A stretch of 64,000 nucleotides of DNA, taken from the NCBI RefSeq assembly GCF_004362195.1, contig NZ_SNWG01000004.1, positions 1-64,000 of the forward strand, read 5' to 3'. Shown piece by piece: positions 1 to 12,566 of the stretch. The position numbers were made by a program, and so were the translations under genes. The notes below the pieces were generated by a model, which saw only the letters and a list, made by a program, of their open reading frames with translations, did not search any database and was not told where the DNA came from. The stretch comes from Microbacterium sp. BK668. GTDB lineage: Bacteria; Actinomycetota; Actinomycetes; Actinomycetales; Microbacteriaceae. Every line of letters starts with the position of its first letter. Within the stretch, counting starts at the first letter, position 1.

Positions 1-36
1 GCCGCATCCGCTCTTCTTCGTATGGACTCGTTCCAG

Positions 37-807
37 TCAGACCCCGTCGGCGCCCAGCGTGCCGAGGTAGAGGCCGATGACCTTGGGGTCGTTGAGCAGG
101 TCGCGTCCCGTGCCCTCGTACGCGTCGCGGCCCTGGTCCAGCACGTAGCCGCGATCGCAGATCTGCAGGCAGCGACGTGCGTTCTGCTCGACCATGATCG
201 TCGTCACGCCCGCCTTGTTGATGTCCGAGACGCGGATGAACGCGTCGTCCTGGCGAACGGGGGAGAGCCCGGCCGACGGCTCGTCGAGCAGGAGCACCGA
301 CGGGTCCATCATGAGGGCGCGCGACATCGCCACCATCTGGCGCTCCCCGCCCGAGAGCGAGCCGGCCCGCTGCTTGAGGCGCTTGCCCAGTTCGGCGAAG
401 ATGCCCGTGACGAAGTCGAGGCGTTCCCTGTAGATCTTCGGGTTCTGATAAAGCCCCATCTGGAGGTTCTCCTCGATCGACAGCGAGGGGAAGACGTTGT
501 TCGTCTGCGGGACGAACGCGACGCCGCGGTTGACGAGCTTGTCGGCCTTCAGGCCCACGATCGACTCGCCGTTGACGGTGATGTCCCCTCCGCGCACCTT
601 GACCAGCCCGAAGATCGACTTCAGCAGCGTCGACTTGCCGGCGCCGTTCGGGCCGATGATGCCCACGAGCTCGCCCTTGCGTGCGATGAGGTTCGCGCTG
701 TTGATGATGTTGATGCCCGGGAGGTAGCCGGCCAGGAGGTCTTTGACCTCGACGACGATCTCGTCGGACTTCGCCGCCGGCGCGGCCGCGGCCTGAGGCA
801 TGCTCAT
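37..807 (-). CDS. livF: Branched-chain amino acid-type ABC transporter ATP-binding protein (LivF)
   Basis: This is the second ATPase of a LivFGHM-type importer and should couple ATP hydrolysis to uptake through the two permeases encoded upstream. The 256-residue protein has a Walker A (GPNGAGKS, about 52-59), an ABC signature (LSGGERQM) and a Walker B followed by DEPSAGLS, in the usual order for LivF. Its start codon overlaps the livG stop by 4 bp, so the two are translationally coupled. It is the last operon gene visible; only 36 bp remain before the window edge. A substrate-binding protein gene is not seen and may lie beyond the edge. The substrate (branched-chain amino acid, urea or amide) cannot be settled from this gene. 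Confidence 0.93.
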   Translation of the reverse strand: MSMPQAAAAPAAKSDEIVVEVKDLLAGYLPGINIINSANLIARKGELVGIIGPNGAGKSTLLKSIFGLVKVRGGDITVNGESIVGLKADKLVNRGVAFVPQTNNVFPSLSIEENLQMGLYQNPKIYRERLDFVTGIFAELGKRLKQRAGSLSGGERQMVAMSRALMMDPSVLLLDEPSAGLSPVRQDDAFIRVSDINKAGVTTIMVEQNARRCLQICDRGYVLDQGRDAYEGTGRDLLNDPKVIGLYLGTLGADGV

Positions 808-1946
808 CGGGTCTCCTTGTTCGCCTCGTCGATCGAGTGCTCCTGCTCCTCGTGGATCTCCTCGAGGAGCTCGCGCCCCTCAGCGCCGAGCTCGCCCTCG
901 ATGCGGCCGGTCACGACGCCGAGATCGACGTCCTGGTGACTGCCGAGGTACGCGTCGATGACGGCCTGATCCTCCATGACGGTGTCGGGCGGTCCCTCGG
1001 CGACGACCTTGCCCTCGGCCATGACCACGACCCAGTCGGCGATGTGGCGGACCATGTGCATGTCGTGCTCGACGAAGAGCACGGTCATCCCCAGGTCCTT
1101 GAGGTCGAGGATGTGGTCGAGGAGCGATTCGGTGAGCGCCGGGTTGACGCCCGCCATCGGCTCGTCGAGCATGACGAACGACGGATCGCTCATGAGCGCG
1201 CGCGCCATCTCGAGGAGCTTGCGCTGACCGCCGGAGAGCGAGGCGGCGAAGTCGTCGGCCTTCGCGTCGAGCTTGAAGCGGGCGAGCAGCTCGCGGGCCT
1301 TCTGCTCGTTCTCGCGCTCCTGCGTGCGCCAGAAGCCCGGCACGAAGCTCGTCCAGAACCGTTCCCCGCGCTGGCCCGTCGCTCCGAGCTTCATGTTCTC
1401 GAGCACCGTGAGCAGCGACAGCGCCTTCGTCAGCTGGAAGGTGCGGACCTGCCCCATCCGCGCCACCTTGAACGCGGGGATGCCGGACAGGCGCTTGCCG
1501 TCGAACTCCCACGTGCCCGAGTTGGGCTTGTCGAAGCCGCACAGCAGGTTGAAGAGCGTCGTCTTGCCGGCCCCGTTGGGTCCGATGAGCGCTGTGATGG
1601 CGTTCCGCGGGATCTCGAGGTGCTCGACGTCGACGGCGGTCAAGCCGCCGAAACGACGCGTCACGTTGTCGACGACCATGATCGGGTCGACCTTCGCGAC
1701 GCCCGGTGTCGGCTCGCCCTTGGCGAGCCCGGTCGTCTTGGGACGACGGACGCTTCCCGTCACGGGTGCAGGTTCCGACGCCGGCGCGGCGGTCGGCACC
1801 GCGGCCGGCGCCGCCGGCTCGTGGCTCGGCACCGCTTCGCGGGCGACGTCGGGCGGGGTGGGGTCCTCGTGCGGGCGGGGCGCCGAGGCATCCCGATCCG
1901 GGCCCGGCGTCAGGCCGTCGTTGCTGGGGGTGCTGTTACTTGACAA
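804..1946 (-). CDS. livG: Branched-chain amino acid-type ABC transporter ATP-binding protein (LivG) with long Pro/Ala-rich N-terminus
   Basis: First ATPase of the LivFGHM-type system. Walker A (GPNGAGKT) is at about 122-129, followed by the LivG-type signature LSGGQRKLLEMARAL and Walker B with DEPMAGVNP. The protein is 380 residues, about 90 longer than a usual LivG. The first 85 residues are a low-complexity Pro/Ala/Glu/Asp stretch before the conserved start of the ATPase domain, and there is an acidic C-terminal tail. The reading frame opens with TTG at 1946, inside the end of livM, so the start is uncertain and a shorter product is possible. The overlaps with livM and livF support one transcript. 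Confidence 0.88.
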   Translation of the reverse strand: MSSNSTPSNDGLTPGPDRDASAPRPHEDPTPPDVAREAVPSHEPAAPAAVPTAAPASEPAPVTGSVRRPKTTGLAKGEPTPGVAKVDPIMVVDNVTRRFGGLTAVDVEHLEIPRNAITALIGPNGAGKTTLFNLLCGFDKPNSGTWEFDGKRLSGIPAFKVARMGQVRTFQLTKALSLLTVLENMKLGATGQRGERFWTSFVPGFWRTQERENEQKARELLARFKLDAKADDFAASLSGGQRKLLEMARALMSDPSFVMLDEPMAGVNPALTESLLDHILDLKDLGMTVLFVEHDMHMVRHIADWVVVMAEGKVVAEGPPDTVMEDQAVIDAYLGSHQDVDLGVVTGRIEGELGAEGRELLEEIHEEQEHSIDEANKETR

Positions 1947-2913
1947 AGGTCATCTCCCTCTTGTCGCCGAGGATGCCCTGGGGACGGAAGATCACAAGGA
2001 GCATGAGCGCGACACCGACGAGGATGAAGCGCAGCGTGCCCGCCTGGATGTCGCTGATCGGCAGGATGCCGGCGGTCGCGAGGTCCGGGAGCAGGTTGCC
2101 GAGCAGAGCCATCACGAGCCAGAAGATCACGGCGCCCAGCGACGGACCCAGGATCGTGGCGGCACCGCCGAGGAGCAGACAGGTCCACACGAAGAACGTG
2201 AGGGCCGTCGTGTAGCTCGACGGGACGACCGCCGAGGGCAGGACGTAGACGATGCCGCCGAGGGCGCCGATGACACCACCGACGACGAGGGCCTGCATCT
2301 TGTAGGCGAAGACGTTCTTGCCGAGCGATCGGACGGCGTCCTCGTCCTCGCGGATGCCCTTGAGCACGCGGCCCCAGGGGCTGCGCATGAGCGACCACAC
2401 CAGCAGGATCGACAGGCCGAGCAGGATGAGGCCGAACAGGCGCACCCAGAGGCCGACTTCGTTGAACGTCCACGGGCCGAAGCCGTAGGTGCCGGGCGGG
2501 AAGGGGTTCGCCGCCCGGAAGCTGTCGTGGTACCCGCCCAGGCCGTCGGCCGAGTTCGTCCACTCGTCGAACACCTGCGTCGTGAACAGCAGGCGCACGA
2601 TCTCGGCCGCGGCGATGGTGACGATGGCGAGGTAGTCGGCCCGCAGACGCAGGGTCGGGATGCCGAGCAGGACGGCGAACAGCGCCGCCATGATCATGCC
2701 GACGATCATGCCGAGCCACCACGGGGCGCCGAAGCTCAGGATCGAGATCGCGTAGCCGTAGCTGCCGAGGGCCATGAAGCCGGCCATACCGAAGTTGAGC
2801 AGGCCCGCGAAGCCGAAGTGCACGGCCAGGCCGGTGGCCGCGAGCGCGTACGCGATCGTGACCGGGCTGATCAGGTAGCCCAGCGTGTTGCCGAAGATGG
2901 ATCCCCAATCCAT
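1936..2913 (-). CDS. livM: Branched-chain amino acid-type ABC transporter permease (LivM)
   Basis: Inner-membrane permease of the LivFGHM-type importer, 325 residues with about eight hydrophobic segments. The LivM-type sequences GLLNFGMAGFMALGSYG near the N-terminus and a GVLKGIREDEDAVRSLGKN coupling loop are visible. I chose ATG at 2913 because it lies 2 bp after the livH stop and gives a protein of family length; the open frame runs further upstream but that part overlaps livH and is not conserved. The stop overlaps the proposed TTG start of livG by 11 bp. It is expected to pair with LivH as a heterodimeric channel. Confidence 0.92.
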   Translation of the reverse strand: MDWGSIFGNTLGYLISPVTIAYALAATGLAVHFGFAGLLNFGMAGFMALGSYGYAISILSFGAPWWLGMIVGMIMAALFAVLLGIPTLRLRADYLAIVTIAAAEIVRLLFTTQVFDEWTNSADGLGGYHDSFRAANPFPPGTYGFGPWTFNEVGLWVRLFGLILLGLSILLVWSLMRSPWGRVLKGIREDEDAVRSLGKNVFAYKMQALVVGGVIGALGGIVYVLPSAVVPSSYTTALTFFVWTCLLLGGAATILGPSLGAVIFWLVMALLGNLLPDLATAGILPISDIQAGTLRFILVGVALMLLVIFRPQGILGDKREMTFVK

Positions 2914-2915
2914 GG

Positions 2916-6043
<3,128 letters not shown>

Positions 6044-6063
6044 GCGGCCTCGCCTCCTGCGGC

Positions 6064-6139
6064 GACTTCGGAGATTCGCGCGAGATTCGGACTTCTCGTG
6101 CGTTCCGGTCCGAACTTCGTGCACACCTCCGAGCTTCGT
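6064..6139 (+). repeat. Direct repeat copy 1 flanking the DUF559 gene
   Basis: This 76-nt segment aligns with 7129-7205 at about 70% identity with one gap. Its core GGTCCGAACTTCGT is identical in both copies. The pair brackets the gene at 6250-7110. Confidence 0.7.
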
Positions 6140-6249
6140 CGAGGGATGCCTCGGCGCCGTCTCCTCGACAGGAGCCGCGGTGCGGCATCCATCCACGGAT
6201 CGGACGCCGACGGTGGAGGGGGCCGTCCCGCCCGGCCCAAGATCGCGGG

Positions 6250-7110
6250 ATGGTGGACGCTGCAGGAATAGGCGCGTGGCTGGCCGCCCGGGACGGGATC
6301 GCGCACCGCGAGGCGCTCGTCCGCGCCGGGATCCCCGTCACCCGCATACGGGCATTCGTGCGGACGGGGTCGGCGGAGCTGATCCGGCGAGCCTGGATCG
6401 CGCTGCCGACGGCCGATCCCGGCCTCGTCCTCGCGGCGCGGGCCGGTGGCCGTGTGTCATGCGTCTCGCTGGCGCGCCGGCGCGGGTGGTGGATGCCTCC
6501 GGCCATCGACTCCCGCCCGCACCTGCATCTCGATCCTCGCGCCGGGTCCGCTCGTCTCGGGCAGGACTGGGAGGGGGTCCTGCACTGGACGCAGCCGATC
6601 GCCCCCTCGCCCGGACGTGTTCTTGTCGGCACCATCGAAGACGCGCTTGCGCACATCGCCGTGTGCCAGCCACCCGAGGTCGCCCGACTGCTGTGGGAGT
6701 CGGCGGCCCGCACCGAGCGGCTGGCTCCTGAGTACCTCCGATCAGTCCAGTGGCGGCGGCCGGTCGCCCGTGAGCTGGCGCAGGAGGTCACCGGCCTTTC
6801 CGACTCCGGCCTGGAGACGCTCGTCGTCGCGCCGCTCGCCCGCTGGGGCATCCGGGTGCGGCAGCAGGTCAAGATCGCGGGGCATCTCGTCGATCTGCTC
6901 ATCGGGGAGCGTCTGGTGCTGCAGATCGACGGGTTCGAGTTCCACTCGACGAGCGCGGCGCGCACCCGCGACCTCGCACAGGATGCAGAGCTCAGGCTCC
7001 GCGGCTACACCGTCCTCCGATTCAGCTACGCCCAGATCGTCCATGACTGGCCGGCCGTCGAGGCGATCATCCGCCGCGCGCTCGCCGCGGGGTTGCACGC
7101 GGCCGGCTGA
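6250..7110 (+). CDS. DUF559-type protein with AbiEi-like N-terminus (Vsr/PD-(D/E)XK-like C-terminus)
   Basis: A 286-residue protein of a type common in actinobacteria and often present in many copies. The N-terminal part (IAHREALVRAGIPVTRIRA, then ELIRRAWIALP) resembles the AbiEi/type IV antitoxin winged-helix segment. The C-terminal 100 residues match the DUF559 pattern: VDLLIGERLVLQIDGFEFH, then RTRDLAQDAELRLRGYTVLRFSYAQI. DUF559 is related to Vsr-like endonucleases, so Asp and Glu/His of the IDGFEFH strand are the candidate catalytic residues. No partner toxin gene is adjacent. The gene stands alone between two similar direct repeats, which suggests transfer as a cassette. Biochemical role unknown. 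Confidence 0.8.
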   Translation: MVDAAGIGAWLAARDGIAHREALVRAGIPVTRIRAFVRTGSAELIRRAWIALPTADPGLVLAARAGGRVSCVSLARRRGWWMPPAIDSRPHLHLDPRAGSARLGQDWEGVLHWTQPIAPSPGRVLVGTIEDALAHIAVCQPPEVARLLWESAARTERLAPEYLRSVQWRRPVARELAQEVTGLSDSGLETLVVAPLARWGIRVRQQVKIAGHLVDLLIGERLVLQIDGFEFHSTSAARTRDLAQDAELRLRGYTVLRFSYAQIVHDWPAVEAIIRRALAAGLHAAG

Positions 7111-7128
7111 GCTCCGCCATCCAGACGC

Positions 7129-7205
7129 GAACTCCGGAGCTGCGCACGAGGTTCGGAGTTTCCCGGTCCGTCGGTCCGAACTTCGTCCGATTCTCCGAGG
7201 TTCGT
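7129..7205 (+). repeat. Direct repeat copy 2 flanking the DUF559 gene
   Basis: Second copy of the 76-77 nt element at 6064-6139, placed directly after the DUF559 stop and before the TMEM175-like gene. The 14-nt core GGTCCGAACTTCGT is at about 7173-7186. Confidence 0.7.
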
Positions 7206-7242
7206 AAGGGGCAACGGCGGCCGCCCTCGCTAGCCTGAGGGC

Positions 7243-7881
7243 ATGGCGAGGGTGCAGCCGGCACGGACGTTCTCGACGACGCGCGTCGAGGCCTTCACCG
7301 ACGGCGTCTTCGCGATCGCCGCGACGCTGCTCGTGCTCGACCTCACGACGAACGCGTTCGGGCGGATCGGCAGCGACGCCGAGATGTGGGAAGCGCTCGC
7401 CGACATGCGCGACAGCTTCCTGGCGTTCGTCATCAGCTTCGGTCTGCTCAGCATGATGTGGGTCATCCATCTGCAGCAGTGGCGCGAGATCGCCCGCGTC
7501 GACGGCGGGCTGCTCTGGCTGAACAACGTCCGCCTGCTGTTCATCGTGCTGATCCCGTTCACGACAAGCCTCGTCGCCGAGTACTCGGAGTTCTACGCGG
7601 GACGGATGCTGCTTCCCATCAACTTCTTCTTCGCGGCCCTGCTCGGCTTCCTGTCGTTCCTATGGGCCTCGGCCCGCGACGGACATCTGCTCCGCGACGA
7701 GGCGAAGGACGACGCCCACGCGGAGGGTCTGGCGGGGCTGAGCGCCGTGATCTGCGCGGCGGTCGCCGTCGTCCTCGCGCCGTGGGTCGGATCCTGGGGC
7801 TTTCTCGCGTTCGTCTTCAACGAGCCCCTGACACGCGTGCTCCAGCGCCGCTCACGGACGCGGGTCACGCCCGGAGACTGA
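7243..7881 (+). CDS. TMEM175 family (DUF1211) potassium-channel-like membrane protein
   Basis: A 212-residue membrane protein with about six hydrophobic segments. The first helix has the family signature FTDGVFAIAATLLVLDL (residues 18-34), the bacterial equivalent of the FSDG motif that lines the K+ pore in TMEM175. Bacterial members carry one six-helix unit and assemble as tetramers, which fits this length. The start is supported by a TAGCCT hexamer at 7231-7236, exactly 6 nt before the ATG with no ribosome-binding site, predicting a leaderless message. It converges on the exporter gene at 7961. Confidence 0.88.
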   Translation: MARVQPARTFSTTRVEAFTDGVFAIAATLLVLDLTTNAFGRIGSDAEMWEALADMRDSFLAFVISFGLLSMMWVIHLQQWREIARVDGGLLWLNNVRLLFIVLIPFTTSLVAEYSEFYAGRMLLPINFFFAALLGFLSFLWASARDGHLLRDEAKDDAHAEGLAGLSAVICAAVAVVLAPWVGSWGFLAFVFNEPLTRVLQRRSRTRVTPGD

Positions 7882-7908
7882 GGCGGCGCGTCTCCGGGGC
7901 GGGTACGG

Positions 7909-7936
7909 GCAGAGCCCCGACACGTCGGGGCCCTGC
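7909..7936. terminator. Hairpin between convergent genes
   Basis: CCCCGA (7915-7920) pairs with TCGGGG (7925-7930) around a 4-nt loop, with further pairing of flanking GGGCAG/CTGC sequence. It sits between the stops of the TMEM175-like gene and the exporter and could terminate both. There is no T tract. Confidence 0.4.
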
Positions 7937-7960
7937 TCGGTGATCGTCGGCGGAGCGCGG

Positions 7961-9463
7961 TCAGGCCCCGACGAGCTCCTTGTCGGGGTCGACCGTCCCC
8001 ACACCTTCCCTGGGAAGCGCCGAGGACGCGGGGCTCGTGGCCGAGGCATCCGCCCGGTCCGTCTCCTCACGCGCGGCGCGGCCCGAGGGGAGCCACAGCG
8101 CCGCCAGCGCGGCCACGAAGAGCACGGCCGCTCCCGTGAGCACGGCGGGTCGGGCCGCGTCGACGTAGAGGTCGGGCTGCAGCGCGCCGCCCGCGCCGAC
8201 GAAGACCGCGGTCATGACGGCGGTGCCGAGGGCGAGGCCGATCTCGCGGACCGTGGAGTTCACGCCCGACGCCTTGGCGTGATCGACCACGCCGAGCGTC
8301 GTGAGGAGAGCGGTGGCCGAGGGCGCGAAGACAAGGCCCATGCCGACGCCGGCGAGGATGAACGGCGCGATGAGCTGGACGTAGTCGAGGGTCGCCGACA
8401 TCGTCAGCCCGATCCAGGCCAGCGCCACGCCCTGCAGCACGAGGCCCAGGATCATGAGAAGGCGCGTGCCGACGCGGGGTGCGATGATCCCCGCGATCGG
8501 GGCGACGAACATGGGCGCGAGCGTCCACGGCGTCGTCTGCACAGCCGCCTCGAGCGGCGTCGAGCCCTGCACGACCTGCATGTACTGGATGAGGATGAAG
8601 ACGGCGCCGAACGTGCCGAAGCTGAACCCGAATCCGACGACGTTCGTGAGCGTGAACGACCGGTCGCGGAAGAGACGCAGTGGAACGAGCGGTGAGCTCG
8701 CCCGGAGCTGCCAGAGCACGAATGCGACGAGGAGCGCCGCGCCGACCGCGATCTCGGCGATCACGCCGGCCGACGACCATCCGTCGTCGTTGCCGCGGAC
8801 GATGGCGTGCACGAGGGCGAGGACGCCGACCGCTGCCAGCACGGCGCCGACGACGTCGACCCGGGCGCGGGCGCCGAAATCGTTGTTGAGCGCGAAGAAG
8901 GCGAAGGGGATGGCGACGATCGCGACGGGGATGTTGATCCAGAAGATGGCCTGCCAGTTCCACCCCTCCATGACGGCTCCGCCGACGAGGGGGCCGACCG
9001 CGACGCCGAGGCCCGAGATGCCGCCCCAGATCCCGATCGCGAGAGGTCGGCGCTCCGGCGCCACCCCGCCCGAGATGAGAGCGAGGGAGAGCGGCATCAC
9101 GCCCGCGCCGCCGAAGCCCTGCAGCGCCCGCGCCGCGATGAGCTGCGCAGGATCGGTGCTGAGCGCGGCGAGCACCGACCCGACGCCGAAGATCATGATG
9201 CCCGCGATGAAGACCGTACGACGCCCGAACCGGTCGCCCAGCGCCGAGGCCACGAGGATGGCGCTCGCGAACGCGAGCGTGTAGGCGTTGACGAACCACT
9301 GCAGCTGCTCGACGCTCGCCCCGAGCTCGGTGTGGAGCACGGGGAGGGCGTTGGTCATCACGAGGTTGTCGAGGGTCGCCATGAACATGGGGACGGATGC
9401 CGCTGCGACGACGAGCCCGAAGGCGCGTCTGCGTGGCGGGGCGGGGGTGAGCACGGCGGTCAC
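7961..9463 (-). CDS. MFS transporter, DHA2 (EmrB/QacA) drug:H+ antiporter family
   Basis: A 500-residue major-facilitator protein with about 14 hydrophobic segments, the DHA2 layout. N-terminal MFMATLDNLVMTNALPVLHTELGAS contains the family's D-x-x-[IVL]-V-N/T-A-L-P motif. ALGDRFGRRTVFIAG is the loop 2-3 motif A, and GISGLGVAVGPLVGG is motif C of exporters. GTG 9463 has AAGGAG 8 nt upstream. It is divergent from a TetR gene with two near-identical palindromes between them, so repression by that TetR and induction by an exported compound are likely. The substrate is unknown. Confidence 0.92.
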   Translation of the reverse strand: MTAVLTPAPPRRRAFGLVVAAASVPMFMATLDNLVMTNALPVLHTELGASVEQLQWFVNAYTLAFASAILVASALGDRFGRRTVFIAGIMIFGVGSVLAALSTDPAQLIAARALQGFGGAGVMPLSLALISGGVAPERRPLAIGIWGGISGLGVAVGPLVGGAVMEGWNWQAIFWINIPVAIVAIPFAFFALNNDFGARARVDVVGAVLAAVGVLALVHAIVRGNDDGWSSAGVIAEIAVGAALLVAFVLWQLRASSPLVPLRLFRDRSFTLTNVVGFGFSFGTFGAVFILIQYMQVVQGSTPLEAAVQTTPWTLAPMFVAPIAGIIAPRVGTRLLMILGLVLQGVALAWIGLTMSATLDYVQLIAPFILAGVGMGLVFAPSATALLTTLGVVDHAKASGVNSTVREIGLALGTAVMTAVFVGAGGALQPDLYVDAARPAVLTGAAVLFVAALAALWLPSGRAAREETDRADASATSPASSALPREGVGTVDPDKELVGA

Positions 9464-9485
9464 GGAAGGCTCCTTCGAATGAGTT

Positions 9486-9501
9486 GTAATCGAATGATTA
9501 C
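9486..9501. promoter_or_regulatory. TetR-type operator, site 1
   Basis: GTAATCGAATGATTAC is an inverted repeat (GTAATC/GATTAC) upstream of the exporter gene. It matches site 2 (9523-9538) at 14 of 16 positions. Confidence 0.7.
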
Positions 9502-9522
9502 TTCGGTTGCCCTGACAATGTA

Positions 9523-9538
9523 GTAATCGACTGATAAC
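9523..9538. promoter_or_regulatory. TetR-type operator, site 2
   Basis: GTAATCGACTGATAAC lies directly before the TetR start codon, 37 bp from site 1. Its position would let the repressor block its own transcription. Confidence 0.65.
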
Positions 9539-10186
9539 ATGTCAACCATGAGTCCGGATCATCAGGTGACTGCGTCACGACGGGAGACCACGGCCCGGCG
9601 GATGAGCTCCGAGGAGCGTCGGGAGCAGATCATCCAAGCCGCCATCGCCGTGTTCGGCGCCCGCGGGTACGAGGGCACGACGACGGATGACGTCGCGCGC
9701 ACGGCGGGCGTCAGCCAGCCCTACGTCGTCCGCCTCTTCGGGTCGAAGGAGAGCCTGTTCCTGGCCGCGATGCAGGAGTCGCTGGACGAGCTGATGCGGG
9801 TGTTCCGGGAGGCGCTGGAGGAGGAGGGGTCCGACCGACCCGTCTCGAAGCGGATCGGCCAGGCGTACGTCGACCTCCTGACCGTGCGCGGGCTGCACCA
9901 GACCCTTTCGCACGCGTGGCTGCTGGGCGGCCACCCCGTCATCGGTCCCGCCGCCCGCCGCGGATTCGCGGCCGTCTGGCGGTTCTTCCGGGAGGAGGCG
10001 GGCCTCGACGCCGAGGAGGCCCGCATGTTCCTCGCCGAGGGGATGCTCATCAACGTCATGATCGGCATGCGCCTCGTCGACGACTACGGGTCCGACCCGA
10101 GCATCACCGAGCTGTTCCGCACGTGCTTTCCGACGGAGCTGCCGCACATCCTCGACGTCGCACCGCGCGGAGACGAGCCCTGGTGA
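9539..10186 (+). CDS. TetR/AcrR family transcriptional regulator
   Basis: A 215-residue one-domain-plus-HTH repressor. The DNA-binding domain is at about residues 22-70 (RREQIIQAAIAVFGARGYEGTTTDDVA, then GVSQPYVVRLFGSKESLFLAAM), typical of TetR. The C-terminal ligand domain is unassigned. It is divergent from a DHA2 exporter and probably represses it and itself through the sites at 9486 and 9523. No ribosome-binding site precedes either ATG 9539 or ATG 9548, so the exact start is open and the message may be leaderless. Confidence 0.9.
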   Translation: MSTMSPDHQVTASRRETTARRMSSEERREQIIQAAIAVFGARGYEGTTTDDVARTAGVSQPYVVRLFGSKESLFLAAMQESLDELMRVFREALEEEGSDRPVSKRIGQAYVDLLTVRGLHQTLSHAWLLGGHPVIGPAARRGFAAVWRFFREEAGLDAEEARMFLAEGMLINVMIGMRLVDDYGSDPSITELFRTCFPTELPHILDVAPRGDEPW

Positions 10187-10226
10187 CCCTGGTCGGCTGA
10201 GCGGGGGCGGGCGTATCGTCGGGGGC

Positions 10227-10511
10227 ATGTGCCGCAGCATCCACACCCTCCACAACTTCGAGCCGGCCGCGACCAGCGAGGAAGTGCACGCCGCCGCGCT
10301 CCAGTACGTCCGCAAGATCGCGGGCACGACGAAGCCGTCGAAGGCGAATGCGGAGGCCTTCGAGCGCGCCGTGCACGAGATCGAGCACATCACGCAGCAT
10401 CTCCTCGACGACCTCGTCGCGACGGTGCCGCCGAAGAACCGCGAGCAGGAGGCGGCGAAGGCGCGCGATCGCGCGGTGCGCTCGGGCCGCTACGCCGCTC
10501 CTGCGGCCTGA
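10227..10511 (+). CDS. DUF2277 family protein
   Basis: A 94-residue cytoplasmic protein matching the conserved DUF2277 pattern: MCRSIHTLHNFEPAAT at the N-terminus and RKIAGTTKPSKANAEAFERAV in the middle. The family is widespread in actinobacteria and has no assigned function; the N-terminal Cys at position 2 and His8 are the best-conserved polar residues visible. A TATCGT hexamer at 10214-10219 lies 7 nt before the ATG. It follows the TetR gene by 40 bp on the same strand but has no evident link to export. Confidence 0.9.
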   Translation: MCRSIHTLHNFEPAATSEEVHAAALQYVRKIAGTTKPSKANAEAFERAVHEIEHITQHLLDDLVATVPPKNREQEAAKARDRAVRSGRYAAPAA

Positions 10512-10720
10512 CCCCGCCCCGCCCGGCGCCGCCGCGCCGCCGCGGCTCGGCGCGACCCCGCCCGGCGCCCCTTCTTCCCGCGAGTCGAGCTTCCGGGGGC
10601 GAGTCGAGCCCGGGTGGAGCTCGACTCGACCCCCGGACCTCGACTCTTCACGCTCCGGTGGGCCACGCCGACGGGGTAGGCTGGTCGGCTCCGCGCTCGC
10701 CGGGGCGGACGGAGGGACAC

Positions 10721-12409
<1,689 letters not shown>

Positions 12410-12447
12410 CGCCGCCCGCGCAGGCCGAGGCCGCCCGCAGGCTCGGC

Positions 12448-12525
12448 GCGTTCCGTCTCGCTTCGCTCGCTCGACGACCGGTGCATCGGTCGCCGAGCAG
12501 ACTCGCTCCGCTGGCTCGACGACCG
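12448..12525. repeat. Intergenic palindromic repeat (two adjacent copies)
   Basis: 12448-12480 is a reverse-orientation copy of the window's recurring repeat (GTCTCGCTTCGCTCGCTCGA). A degenerate second copy follows at 12499-12525. They lie between the ABC-F gene and guaB3. Confidence 0.75.
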
Positions 12526-12566
12526 TGGATCAGAGGCGTGGAAAGGGTCACCGGTAGGCTGGGACC

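Noticed and set aside
6064..7205. Insertion sequence around the DUF559 gene
   Set aside because: There is no transposase, no terminal inverted repeat and no short target duplication; the flanks are diverged direct repeats.
10229..10720. N-terminal extension of the ABC-F protein back into the DUF2277 gene
   Set aside because: It overlaps DUF2277 in another frame and has no conserved sequence; GTG 10721 has a good ribosome-binding site.
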